DNA of 64,000 nucleotides from Isoetes taiwanensis (taxonomy: Eukaryota > Streptophyta > Lycopodiopsida > Isoetales > Isoetaceae): the NCBI GenBank assembly GCA_021234155.1, contig JAJEKV010000109.1, positions 1,024,252 through 1,088,251 on the forward strand, given 5' to 3'. The translations under genes and the position numbers were made by a program. Below are positions 22,763 through 34,140 of this stretch, piece by piece. The notes below the pieces were generated by a model. The model did no database searches, was not told the DNA's origin, and saw nothing but the letters and a program-made list of their open reading frames with translations. Each line of letters starts with the position of its first letter. Within the stretch, counting starts at the first letter, position 1.

Positions 22763-24026
22763 ATGGTGATAGCAGACGCAACCCCTTTGTTCGCAGAACA
22801 AAATGAGATAAAGGAACTGCAGCAACCATTCCATGAAGATATACCACTGATAGACCTGGCACCCTTTTTTGAGGATGAATCAGTGGAAGGGGTGTTGGAA
22901 AAAAGAGAGCAGCTTATAAAAAAGATTTCAGAAGCATGCCAAGACTGGGGATTTTTCCAGGTGATAAATCATGGCCTGAATCCAGCCCTCATAGAACGTT
23001 CTCTACAGATGCAAAAGGAATTTTTTGCTCGTCCATTTGAAGAAAAAATGACTGTGGTACCTGCTCCTGGAACCGCTCCTGTTCCAACAGGCTACTGCCA
23101 TGACAGCGGACTTGATGGAGTCCTTGAAAAGAAAGAACATTTGTTTTTCTTTGCCGACGACCAGTCTAATAGCAGCACTGCAGATGGTTACTCTCGCTTC
23201 AATTGCTGGCCTGAGAAACCAGAGGATTTCAGGTATGCAATAAGGTGGCAAATTGAAAGCTTTTTTTTTATGTACATCTACATCTGTATCTATGATAAAG
23301 AAAATTAAAAAGGAAAATGAAGAGAAACTTATGTATGTCTGGTTTCTGCAGGGCTGTCATAAAAGACCAGCTGATAGTTGAAGCGCAAAAGACTGCAGCA
23401 TTTCTTCTAAGCTTAATTTCCACAAGCTTGGGGTTACCAGCAAATTATTTGTACGAACGCTACCAGGATAAATTAAATGCTCTGATACTGCTTTACTACC
23501 CACCATCTCCAAAAACAGACACGCTGGGATTGGCAAAGCATCAAGATGGCAATGTGCTGAGTGTTGTGGCTCAAAATGGAGTAGAAGGTCTGCAAGTTCT
23601 CAGACATGGAGAATGGGTGACAATAAAACCCATCAAAGATGGCCTGGTAGTGAATGTAGGAGACATTGTTCAGGTATATTTTGATGATCCCTCTAATCTT
23701 GAAATATATACTAAATTTTTATACATTGCCATGACCTAATTCTTTATTCTGTTTCTTTCCAGGTATGGAGCAATAATAAGTACCGGAGTGTGATGCACAG
23801 AGTGATCAACAACAAAACCGAAACGAGATACTCCTTTGCATTCTCTTGTGTTCCTGGAACAAAAAACAAGGTTGCTCCACTTCCTCAGTTCACCACAGAT
23901 ATTAATCAAAGCCCGAGGTACCGACCTTTCGAGTACGGCGAGTATATGCGCTATAGATTTGAGAACAAGCAGCTGGCGTCGAAGAATGTGGAGGAAATTA
24001 CCATCGAGCACTATTCTATTGCCTGA
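22763..24026 (+). CDS. 2-oxoglutarate/Fe(II)-dependent dioxygenase (DOXC class)
   Basis: Three coding exons, 22763-23232, 23352-23673 and 23763-24026, with GT-AG introns of 119 and 89 bases, join in frame to a 351-residue protein, the usual length for this class. The N-terminal non-haem dioxygenase domain (about residues 27-130) contains IPLIDLAPFF and GFFQVINHG. The catalytic jelly-roll holds the complete iron site H220-x-D222 (KHQDGN) and H276 (SVMHRV), plus R286-x-S288 (RYSF), which binds 2-oxoglutarate. YYPP (205-208) is also typical. These are soluble enzymes that oxidise small molecules such as hormones and phenolics. The subfamily and substrate cannot be told from sequence alone. Start choice: first ATG after the leader intron. 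No defect is visible; this is the one gene here that looks functional. Confidence 0.93.
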
Positions 24027-24116
24027 ATTTGAATCTGTATATCCGATTCCCTGCAGAATCTGGAATCCAGAATCTCCAGGTTCTATTCCAACTGTAAATA
24101 GTAGCGCTATGGCTGT

Positions 24117-24122
24117 AATAAA
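24117..24122 (+). terminator. Polyadenylation signal of the dioxygenase gene
   Basis: AATAAA lies 91 bases after the stop codon. A further near-match lies at about 24173. Cleavage would be expected near 24140-24190. Confidence 0.55.
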
Positions 24123-24179
24123 TGTAAATACTCTTCCCCGTAAATTCCCTTATACTGATCTCAATCCATGTATAAAATA

Positions 24180-25060
24180 CTCTTTATCAATCAACATATG
24201 TTTCCTAAAAGATATGTGTACAACTTGGTGTATTTCTTGTTGCTTAGTGTGAATGAATGCACCCTGGCTCCCTCAACTCTTTGTACTCAACTAGCATACA
24301 TCCTGGCTCCCTCAACTCTTTCAACCGGTTGCTCTTGTTCTTCGTAGCAGAAATAGTTTACAGCAAATAAATAAATTGAAATTCCAGTTTTTTCGTCATT
24401 GACACTTGTGAATGTTGTTCTCAATGACATTTGCTAATGTGTCTGACTGAGACTTGTGAATGTTGTTCTCACAATGTTTGACTTGCACCTTCAAGTCTGA
24501 TGTGAATCTATATGATTTTGAATTTTATTCAATTGTCTCTCAATTGAGCAGTTTATTACTCCTTTTCTTAAAGGGGGAAAAAGATACATGAAAGGCATCA
24601 TACACGTGCTAGAAAAAGCTGGACATCTATATATGGACAAACAAGGACACTCGTGTGGGCTACATGATATCAGTGTTTGGAATCCCGAGTGAGTCTAACT
24701 AGCAAATTTGCCATTGTAGATTACTATCAATAGGATTTTGCATACAGTAGAATCATATTTGCCAGATTTTGCCAGGTTTTAGAGGTAAATTCTAATTTTC
24801 TTACTAGATTTTTTGTCGGCATACAAACATCAAAACTGAAATTTTTGCATCTCAACACAAATTTTAGGAGCTAAACCCCCTGTTTTTAGAACCCTGCATA
24901 ATATGCGGGAGTTTTACTCCCTTCTTCTATTATAAGAATAACATTATCGTTCTCAAATATGGAACCCCAAAAGGGAATTTGGTTTTCTTTCGTCCACAGG
25001 GACTTAAACTTAGCAAAAATGGGGTCTAGCTTGCGAGAAAACTGTTGTACCTATTTTAAT
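24180..25060. other. Intergenic DNA with short direct repeats
   Basis: No gene. CCTGGCTCCCTCAACTCTTT occurs twice near 24263-24322, and CTTGTGAATGTTGTTCTCA twice near 24403-24470. The remainder shows nothing recognisable. Confidence 0.45.
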
Positions 25061-25062
25061 GA

Positions 25063-25395
25063 TAGCCTAGTGGTTAGACCTTTCATTTGCAAAACCCACC
25101 GAATACCCTGGTGATTAGACCTTTCGTCCGCAAATCCAATCCTTTAGACTTTCATCCGCAAATCCCACCGGATAGCCTAGTGGTTAGACCTTTCGTCCAC
25201 AAATCCAATGGGTTATCACTGGGTGGTTAGACCTTTGGTTTGGCTTTCATTTGCAAATTCCACTGGTTGTCGCGGGTGGATAGGCCTTTGGTTCGACTTT
25301 CATTCACAAATTCTACCAGTTACCATTGGCTGGACATAGTGGGCCAGTGCAAGTCGCAGCATGCGGTGTGTCCTTGGTGTCGAATTCGAGGCATA
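25063..25395 (+). repeat. Minisatellite-like array of tRNA A-box units
   Basis: A unit built on TAGCCTAGTGGTTAGACC followed by TTTCGTCCGCAAATCC recurs with decay, starting at 25063, about 25101, 25173, about 25218 and about 25270. TAGCCTAGTGG fits the RNA polymerase III A-box consensus. A B-box-like TCGAATTCGAGG follows at about 25379. It looks like a tRNA-derived SINE whose head was expanded locally. Confidence 0.5.
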
Positions 25396-25656
25396 TTTGT
25401 TCTAGGACTAATATGATACCACTAGACCAAACGCCTAGACCCATGTAAGGCGATTATGGGCAAAACCCAATAAGCAATGTTAATCACGGGGGTTGGGGGG
25501 TGGGTTTTGAAACTTTTCTATGTTATGAATACAATGTTTTTAAAAACCACTCGCTTCTTTTTTGTCCCTATAGCATTCACTTACAATTGATTTAAAAGAT
25601 ATTTTGTGAGGAGTTCTATTGAAAAGTGTGTAGTTTTTTTTTTCCATTTCTTTTTT

Positions 25657-25681
25657 GGGTTGCCCCTAGGGGGGCAAACCC
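25657..25681 (+). repeat. 5' hairpin of a dispersed repeat (copy E1)
   Basis: A near-perfect palindrome with arms GGGTTGCCCC and GGGGCAAACCC, preceded by a T run and followed by TTGTTTATGTGGGTTT. The same start recurs at 32011 and 37107. Confidence 0.7.
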
Positions 25682-26793
25682 TTGTTTATGTGGGTTTTTG
25701 GCATATCCTAGGTATATGCTAGAATATCCCTAGGATATGCTGGTGACTGCTCCAAACCTCCTATTTCCTGTAAACTCTCGGTCAGAACTCCACATCTCAT
25801 TTCTTGAAGCCAACCGGGTAACTGGGAAGGCAGGGATCTGCGCTTCAATCCGATGAAGAATAAGAACACATTTTGATTCGAAAATGGTTGGTTAAGAACC
25901 GACCTGCTTAGTTAAGAACCGACCTGATATAAGCTGGAAACGATGATGTTGTATTGTGAAAGGGTTTTAGTATGCAGGAACCCTGGGATTTATCCGGGTG
26001 ATATTCATATTTTTCGTGCTACATGGTATCCAGAGTTGCAAAACATACTTGCAGATGGCAAGTATGTTATCTTGTTTCCAACAAAAGGGCCATGTTCAAT
26101 TGTTGATGAGATTGCAGGTGGGGATTTGGATGGCGACTTGTAATGGATATGCATGGATCAAGAGGTATGTTTTGGTGCTTGCAATTACCTTTTCAAATGA
26201 ACCAGCTGATACTAATATTAGGGCTCACCATAGGGGCAAACCCTTGTTTATGTGGGTTTTTGGCATATCCTAGGTATATGCTAGAATATCCCTAGGATAT
26301 GCTGGTGACTGCTCCAAACCTCCTATTTCCTGTAAACTCTCGGTCAGAACTCCACATCTCATTTCTTGAAGCCAACCGGGTAACTGGGAAGGCAGGGATC
26401 TGCGCTTCAATCCGATGAAGAATAAGAACACATTTTGATTCGAAAATGGTTGGTTAAGAACCGACCTGCTTAGTTAAGAACCGACCTGGTATAAGCTGGA
26501 AACGATGATGTTGTATTGTGAAAGGGTTTTAGTATGCAGGAACCCTGGGATTCATCCGGGTGATATTCATATTTTTCGTGCTACATGGTATCCAGAGTTG
26601 CAAAACATACTTGCAGATGGCAAGTATGTTATCTTGTTTCCAACAAAAGGGCCACGTTCAATTGTTGATGAGATTGCAGGTGGGGATTTGGATGGCGACT
26701 TGTAATGGATATGCATGGATCAAGAGGTATGTTTTGGTGCTTGCAATTACCTTTTCAAATGAACCAGCTGATACTAATATTAGGGCTCACCAT
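25670..26793 (+). repeat. 562-bp tandem duplication of an RDR exon
   Basis: Unit 25670-26231 is repeated as 26232-26793. By eye only about three positions differ (for example TTTATCC/TTCATCC and CCATG/CCACG), so the duplication is very recent. The left breakpoint lies inside the hairpin of the dispersed repeat; the right one follows CTCACCAT. Each unit contains the same RDR exon and the same internal stop. Confidence 0.95.
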
Positions 26794-28412
26794 CAATACT
26801 GTTCTGTCACCTTTCATGTTGTCAATGTCATGAAGTATCCTTTTTAATGCAGCAGAAGCACAAGAAGATAATCACAAACGAGCTACCATAATAACTCAAA
26901 AGCTGCACCCCATGATGATTCTTGTTGGAAAATAAAATTGGAGGATGTTGCATTGGCACTTTGGACCTGCTTTCGCATGTTCTCATCAATATTGAGTGTT
27001 TTCACGTATCTAATGGCATTTAGATCGTTTTACTTGATTAAAATTATCTTAACAAGTAACATGCAGGTTGTCAAGCAATTCCATTCTTCTGCACCATGGA
27101 GCCATCCACCAAAACCAAAAGAGAAGTCACAAAAGCCATCAGATATGAGCTATTCACTTCTTGAGGACGAGCTTATCAAGCACGTCCTTGATACAATGCA
27201 TCATCCAAGGTGCGACACATGACTGACAGAGTTAGTTTAGTTTGTTTCCTTTGTTGGCAGAATATTATAAAATCTACCACCTTGTGAGCAAATCTTATAA
27301 TTCCTGATGTCACTAAATGTCTCCTTCTCCATATAGACCTGGCCACAATCACATTTTTTCGCCCTCTTTTTGTTCTTTTTGTTTGATTTGATTTAATTCG
27401 TTCACTGTAGAACTTAATTTGCAATTTTATGGCATTTTTATTGTGCTTTTATTTTCCATTTATTTATGCTGCTGGTATGAGTGCAACAAATTGGTTAGCG
27501 CATGTGGATCAGTACCTTATGTTAGGACCTGAGCAACATGCAAACAGAAAAGTACTGGAGCAGATTTTAACACAGCTTATGAATATCAATTATGCGGCCC
27601 TTATTTCAGAAAAGACGGGAGAAAAGGTGCTGATAAACATTACCATGTTTTGCCTTTGCGTCACAAATGAAACATTGTTGTTTTTTATCATCATATTGAG
27701 CCCAGCTTGATCAGGATGCCAGAAAATGCTTTTTTGTCATAGGCACGATATTGTTAGTCTCTTATGTTAATTTCTAGTGATTAGTAACATAGAGACGACC
27801 AAAGACAAGTTTCACATCCTATTTCTATACGTTGCGAAATACATGGGTGCTGCTCATTTTGCTAATTCAGAAAAAATTAAGGTTTTTCGTCATGGACTTT
27901 ATATTAGCTAAGTGCATAATTCCAAACCAGCATGTATCAGACATCAAAATTGTTTACAGGAATATAGATTGTGACTCTTCTTGTCTTAGTAATAATTTCA
28001 GTATGTTTACTCTCAGGTAACAGTCCCTGCAGATTTAATAGCTAAGAAGAGGCCACACTTTTTGAAAGAGGGGAAGGAATTTTACAAATCGACTTCAATA
28101 CTGGGCCAGATATATGACATTGTAGATAATGCGAATCAATTGGATGCAGAAGATAGCTCTCCAAGTTCGGTACTTCCTTATTTTTGACAGAAAGATTCTA
28201 TATACATATCTATATGCATATTCAAGGATTAAAGTTTGACTCTTTTCTTCCAGTTTATTATCATGAGTTCGTTTACAGTGGATACAAATCCCACAAATCC
28301 AAATGAAAAGGGTACTTCGATGAGTACCACAACGAGATGAGTCGTGCCTGCAGGTTGGCACAACCTTTCAAGTCATCCCGTGCAGAAGATATCAAACAAA
28401 AATATCGTTCGG
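25943..28412 (+). pseudogene. RDR3/4/5-like RNA-dependent RNA polymerase pseudogene (3' half)
   Basis: Exon-like blocks encode the C-terminal half of a plant gamma-clade RDR, a family of cellular polymerases making double-stranded RNA. Blocks: 25943-26164 and its copy 26505-26726 (RNPGIHPGDIHIFRATW, FPTKGPRS, DEIAGGDLDGD); 27067-27209; about 27480-27628; 28017-28170 (VPADLIAKKRPHFLKEGKEF); and about 28307-28410 (YFDEYHNEMSRA). The catalytic loop reads DLDGD, whereas this clade usually has DFDGD. Directly after it a TAA replaces the expected Tyr codon, in both copies. The N-terminal half is absent and the catalytic exon is duplicated, so the gene is dead. Introns are kept, which shows a DNA-level copy. 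Confidence 0.85.
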
Positions 28413-28589
28413 TAAGTTTCTACTTTTAATTACTTAAAATATAGTGAGATTTAGAATTATTATGCTAACTAACAGTCCCTAGAAAGGGCCCAAATATTAG
28501 CTTTTGTGCATCCGGATTGCACCATGCACTTGCACCAGAATATATAAAGAAACAATGAGCTTGCACGTCAAAACATGTATAATTCAGTT

Positions 28590-29000
28590 TGGATAGACGC
28601 CATGGGAATACTCGTGGTCAAGGGGTCACAATCGCATTGAGTGCTTTTGGTGAAATCTGTACCAGTCCTTTGCTGTCAAAGTTTGACGCTGGGGTTACAG
28701 CTCGGTTGCAGCCTCATGACAACTGGAGTCAGACATCGCTTGCGGCGTTGGATTATTAAATGGGTCTGCTCCATGTCCTGCAAGGCTTACAGATCTGATT
28801 GCGCTTGGCAGTAGCCTTGTTGATATGCATGCCAAATGTGAGGAGATAGAATTTGCAGAGAAGGCCTTCAAATGTAGATCCAGAGAAATACCGCCTCCGG
28901 GATAATTGGCGATATGCCCAAAGATGGAGATGGAAATGCTGCTCTAAAAATGTACGATCAAATGCAGAACGTTCCTAGTTGCCAGTTTGAGATGACTATG
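28590..29000 (+). pseudogene. Pentatricopeptide-repeat (PPR) gene fragment
   Basis: At about 28783-28875 the frame reads LIALGSSLVDMHAKCEEIE followed by FAEKAF, close to the PLS-class PPR pattern VGSSLVDMYAKCG.I..A..VF. A shift of frame later gives GDMPKDGDGNAALKMYDQMQ (about 28910-28970), like the next repeat (ALKLFQQMQ). PPR proteins bind organellar RNA. Stops and shifts between the pieces mark it as broken. It follows the RDR pieces on the same strand within the hairpin-bounded segment. Confidence 0.6.
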
Positions 29001-30110
29001 GTTGTCACAACAATGAAGACCTTGAAGCAAGTTCTGCAGATAACACCAGACAATGCTTTATACAAATTGTGTCTTTGAGAGAGAAAACAAAGGGTTTATG
29101 CTTCCTAAATGCCGCCAAAGCTCCTAAAATGTCATGTGGTACTTCTAGTCGGTTCCGCCAAAGATGATGTAAATGAACGTATGTTAGCAAGTTTGGAGGA
29201 AGAAGTCCAGAATATGTGATGCCTTCAAGTTAGGAAGGAACTTCTCACCGCCCTTCAATGAGTGGTGGTAGGGGTATGCATGAACCCGCTAAGCATGGGA
29301 ATACCAAAGCATGGTTTATTTAGGAAGTTCCGGTCCAAACATGTGCAATTATTTGAAAAGCTACAAGTCAAGCAGGAAACTTGTGGTTTGGGAGTTGAAC
29401 ACATATACTTTGTTGAAAATAGCATTCAAGTCATTGTGCACATCGGTGGAGAAAAGGAAGGCTGGGGTAACAAGCAGTGGATTGATGTCATGTTCAAGAT
29501 TTCGGAGGAAAGAAGATATGATTATCAACAAGATATATCCTAGCTCAAATATTCAATCGATCGAAGACATTTGTTATGTTTGATTATGTTTGCCCAATGG
29601 TTCACCGGAGGAGAAGGCCATTGGTAATGATGCAAAGGAAAAATCTGAATTTAGTAATGCCAATGCTGAACCGTTGTCTGTGATCATGACAGAACTGTGT
29701 ATGCATGGGGGAAATCATCTACGTTCATGGAAAGATGGCAGGTTTTCAAAACTCAAAGATTTGCTCTCACCACTGGAATTCAAGATTCATCTTTCGGACT
29801 TAAGGAGTTAAGATGGTTCAAATGCTTTTGTCTTCTGTTTAATGTGCATCTTTTTTAGCCTCATCGTAGCTTGTGCAATGGCAAGGTTAGACTCCTTTAT
29901 TACTTCTACATCTTAATATGAGTTTAAGGGTCTCAATTGTGTTCATTTTAAACCATTGGATATTATCTTATATATCCGCTTTATGAAATTTACACATGAT
30001 GAGGATTCATAGTCATGGAGCTTTGCATGGGGCGTTGACCAGTTTAAGCTTCTTTTGGATGATCCAACTAGAAGAAGCATGTTTCAAGTAAAAAAATAAA
30101 CAAATTCCAA
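29001..30110 (+). other. Unassigned open frames after the PPR fragment
   Basis: Plus frames at 29262-29543 and 29590-29811 are fairly well composed for coding DNA, but I recognise no domain. They may be further captured gene pieces. Nothing else is evident. Confidence 0.3.
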
Positions 30111-30114
30111 AAAT

Positions 30115-30380
30115 GTCAAGTCAGAATCTTGACTTTTAACATGTGTTACCTCCATTTTTTGCAATGAATAATAAAAGATTAAATGCATCCCTAAAATACC
30201 AAGTCAAATTGGAGCTTTTAGCATATGCTTACCTCTGCCATTTGCCCATAAATAATATTCCCTCCATCATTTGTCATGAATAAAAGAAGATTAAATTCAT
30301 CCTTAAATACCAAGCCGAATTTGATGGTCTAGCATATGCATCACAGCCGCTATTTACCCATAGATAATACTCGCTTCACA
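30115..30380 (+). repeat. Degenerate tandem repeat, about 90-110 bp unit
   Basis: Three decayed units start at about 30115, 30202 and 30312. Each has CAAGTC/CAAGCC, TTTAGCATATGC or similar, CCATAAATAAT and ATGAATAA.AAGATTAAAT.CATCC. No coding role is apparent. Confidence 0.6.
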
Positions 30381-30479
30381 TCTAGACTAATGTCATTCTA
30401 AAATATATATAATACCCCTTACACTTGGACTAATGTCATCCCAAAATATATTGACACTTGTATTTTAAGAAGCCAAGGC

Positions 30480-31060
30480 ACAAGCAAATCATAAATATAA
30501 TACTCGAAAAGAACATAATTTCTTGGACCCTACAATAGAACAAAGAACAAGGAGTATAGGTACTCCAAAACATGCTAAAACTAGTTATTTTTTTAATACC
30601 TATAGGTCATGAAGGGCACGTAATCAAGCACAAGAACCGGACATGGGAGTGGAAGGCTAGCATTGAACTAGAATGGTTTTGTATGGCTTCGACCATCCCT
30701 TATATAGACAAGATTATGTTGTCTAATACGTAATTTGGATGTCTGTAGGACTGCCACTTGGCGAGAATACATGATTGCCACCTTGGAGGAGTGCCAGTTT
30801 GGTGAGTATGCATGGTCGATATCATGCATGATCTTCATATGAGGCCATGGGAATATATAGTTGCTAGGTTGTTTTCTTTGAGCTAAGGAGGTCATAGGTT
30901 TGGAACTCTGATTCAAACATTTGGGTGATGATTAGCAGAACTTAGCAATGCAAATGCGTACCATCACCTTCACAAAATGTCAATGTCTTAAAATAGCAAT
31001 TTCGATTCAAACACTCTATTGTCTACAACTACAACTTAAGCCACTTCACTCTCCGGCCAT
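30480..31060. other. Unassigned non-coding DNA
   Basis: Nothing recognised apart from a minus frame at 30668-30916 without a domain. Confidence 0.4.
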
Positions 31061-31090
31061 GGAGGGCAACCCTCCGTGCGCAGCACCTTG
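31061..31090 (+). repeat. 3' double hairpin of the dispersed repeat
   Basis: GGAGGG-CAA-CCCTCC is followed at once by GTGC-GCA-GCAC and then CTTG and a T run. The same 30 bases recur at 37230-37259. This is the presumed 3' end of the repeat family whose 5' hairpins lie at 25657, 32011 and 37107. Confidence 0.7.
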
Positions 31091-32010
31091 TTTTTTTTGG
31101 TATTAACAAGCCATAAAAGACGACAATTATGTTAGGAAGAATTCAGTAGTGCTTCCTTTCTCTTTCTCTTTCTTTTTCTTTTTCTTTTTCTTTTTCTATG
31201 CTTGGAGTGGGGGGTGGGGGTTTCCGACGGTGGGAACAAATCAATAAATAGCATAAATAGTTAACGCAAATAAATGATATTGGAATTCATGTTATTTTAT
31301 TGAATGAGCTTGTGTATATTGGGCTCGCACCAATACTCCAATAACCTTGCTTGAGATTCTTTGTTGCATGTTCAAGTTTTTAACGAATTTGTCGGATCAA
31401 AATTGTCTTGGAATTTGAGCATTTCAATACCACTTTCTTTCTAAAAATGAAAAAAGATATATCAATCATATCATGCACGTCTTAAAAAGAGCCAAACATC
31501 TCTATATATAGACAAAGCGATCAACCACATCATATACACATAATAGAAAAAGCCAAACGTCTATATACAGACGAAACAAGGGCACACCTATCACCTACAT
31601 AATATGCTCTTAACTCCCTTCCTATGTCATAAGAAGAACATGATTGCAACCCCAACAATGGCAAACGACAATTTATTGTGGGTATATTTATGGGCAAGAA
31701 ACTTATGTCGGAATTGTGGGTCCAACTCATGAGAAAATGAATGGTGCGTGTGTATCACTAGGTTGTGCTCTCATGGTCTTTCCCCAACAAATATGCCTTT
31801 GATAAATTCACTTGTCATGTTATTCTAGTACTATTCATACAGTCCATAATACTTCGATCACATTTTCTAAATAGCTCTAACAAGAAACATAATTGTCTTT
31901 TATTAAAAAGGATTTTTGCCAGAATGTAATGCATTTCCAACTTGGCTCATGTAGAACTTCTTTCTTTCCAGGAAAAAGTGTAGGAATTTAACTAATTCTA
32001 TTTGTTTTTT
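31091..32010. other. Intergenic DNA with a CTTTTT microsatellite
   Basis: A pyrimidine run of CTTTCT/CTTTTT units lies at about 31155-31198. The rest, to 32010, has no recognisable gene. Confidence 0.5.
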
Positions 32011-32035
32011 GGGTTGCCCCTAGGGGGGCAAACCC
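32011..32035 (+). repeat. 5' hairpin of the dispersed repeat (copy E2)
   Basis: Identical 25-base hairpin to that at 25657. Similarity with E1 continues in patches for about 120 bases (GCATATCC, GCTCCAAACC, AAACTCTCGGTCA). Confidence 0.7.
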
Positions 32036-32159
32036 TAGTTTATGTGGGTATGTGAGCATATCCAAGTATATGCCGACATATGCCTAGCATATTCTTGTGG
32101 ATCGCTCCAAACCGTCAGCCGCCTCAGAAACTCTCGGTCATCCAGCCCCATTCCTTCGC

Positions 32160-34140
32160 AGGCGTGGCTATGAATCCTCCCCGCCCATTTCGTTCCTTGG
32201 GAGCTTCATTAGAACCTAACCGTTTATGCATTTGTTCTCAGAGTATCGGTGCAATGCCTTTGTTCTCGGAGTTTTCTGGCTATGGCAGGCGTCCAGGGAG
32301 GAGTTTTTGCATGGCAGCCCTTAGCCCTTGTTCTCTTTTTTTTGCTATGGCTGCCATTATGTATAGTTCATGTGCCAAAGAAATCATCGTTGGTGGATCT
32401 GCTGGTTATGGAACCGACCTCTTATATTGTTGGCGATACATTAGGTGCATCTCTTGACCTTTCTTTTTCAAAAGAACACTACGAATTCTTAAAAAGCTCG
32501 CTTCATGAGCTATCATTTCAACCTTATTGAAGTTCTTGCCATTTTTTTTATGAATGTATGCAATAGACACAATTGAATTGTTTATCACAGGGTCTTTGCA
32601 CAAGAGATTAATTTTTTTCTTCCAAGTCCCTTGACCGACTGCTTGATCATCTAGGATCATCTCAAGTGTACTTTGGTGAATGTTCTGCAAATGGAAGTGG
32701 TGAAGATGATTCCGGCATGAGCAGAAGATTGCACTTTTGTCTGGCAGCGAAAATTAGGCTACAAGGCTGCGAATTATATTTGTTGATTCCGATTTGCCAC
32801 GAGTGTCGGGTGTTTGGATTTGTCATTGGATCTCAATCTACTGCATTTGTTTTCACTCCACGCCAGTGCAAATCGGCTTTTACGCCTCCGTCGGTTTTTT
32901 TGGATCTTCTATTTTGTACGTGGTGTGATAGTTCTTAATTTACCTAGGTCCCTGGCCAATTTACTCTATCTCTGTGCTTTTTGTTTGCAGGGCGTTGAAG
33001 AGGGCTAGGTAAGTTGGTTTTTTTGGAATTCAGAGAAGAAATGTCATGCATTGTCCTTCTTTTTCCTCTTTTTGTCAGGTTGTTTGCTTGGTCTAGACAA
33101 TGTGCTAAGTGTGATCGTGCTCTTTGCAAACTCCATTTTAACCTCTGGGAACCAAGAGAAGCAACGACAAGGAAGCGAATATTTAAGGTATGATGATATG
33201 ACAGTTATTCCTCTTAATTGGAAAAATACTTTAAAGTGTGTTTGATTGTTAAACACCATGAGAATGAGAATAGATGTTTGATAGGATTTATCTATATGGT
33301 TTTCACATTTTCCTGTCCACTAATTTTCTGAATTTGATGCAGTTTGTGACCACCAAATCAGTGTTTGGTAGAGTACCAAATTGATGATCTGCTAACTATT
33401 GCTTGAAGGAACTTGATCTTGCCCAGGTATTCAGACCAACTCAACCACCTCATTGCACGTTTTGCTTAATCTTTCCTGTAATGTCTCTTCTTAAGATATT
33501 GACTACATGACCATGCTAATAATGTTTGATGGCCTTAAAACTTATTGTGAGAAGTTGTAAAATGGTTCTAAATGGAAGAATCCTTTGCTTTTCACTTTTT
33601 TGCTTATGATTTTATAGAAGTCTAGATGGCATGTGCATATCTTCTAAGAGAATTTTATATGCAGGTTTCATTTATTCACTTGGAAATAGCTAGATTCAAA
33701 TAATCCCAAGGTTTTTCTACACCCTCCTTTGCATTTGATATTTTTAGTTGGTGGATTCCAGATTAAAAGCTGCATCTGCCATTTTCTCTGATGTAAAGCT
33801 TGCATTTGCATCTCAGGAAAGGACTCTTTGGTTTACCTAGTTAATAGCATTACTCTAACTCTCAAGCTTTTTGTTGCAGAATGTTGAAGCATGATATGTA
33901 AATAGTGGATGCCATGATCATCAAATTCCATAAATCAGCAACTCAATGTCTGAAGCTTTCAATAAAAGGTGTGAAGTTTGTGCAGTTTGAAAAACAGAGC
34001 ATATGTTGGGCCTACCTTGACATTGCAATGCATGATTGCAGAGTTATTCTGCAGCCCTTTACTATGATACCGGTCCTTAAGGAAAGGCATTCTCTCCCAT
34101 CCAATCTCTTGCGTCAATCCGCTTCAATCCGTCATTGAAT
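32160..34140 (+). other. Unassigned exon-like pieces after hairpin E2
   Basis: Several pieces look spliced. One (about 33080-33188) follows an acceptor TTTTTGTCAG and ends at TTAAG|GTATGA. It reads LFAWSRQCAKCDRALCKLHF and has a CX2CX4CX2H pattern. Others are 32249-32530, 32666-32938 and 33905-34138. The frame at 32310-32400 (KEIIVGGSAGYG) faintly recalls a phytocyanin N-terminus, but not enough to call. I cannot assign a gene; captured exons are the likeliest reading. Confidence 0.3.

Noticed and set aside
32300-32440. Phytocyanin-like N-terminus (KEIIVGGSAGYG after a hydrophobic stretch)
   Set aside because: Only about ten residues resemble the family; no copper ligands or downstream domain follow.
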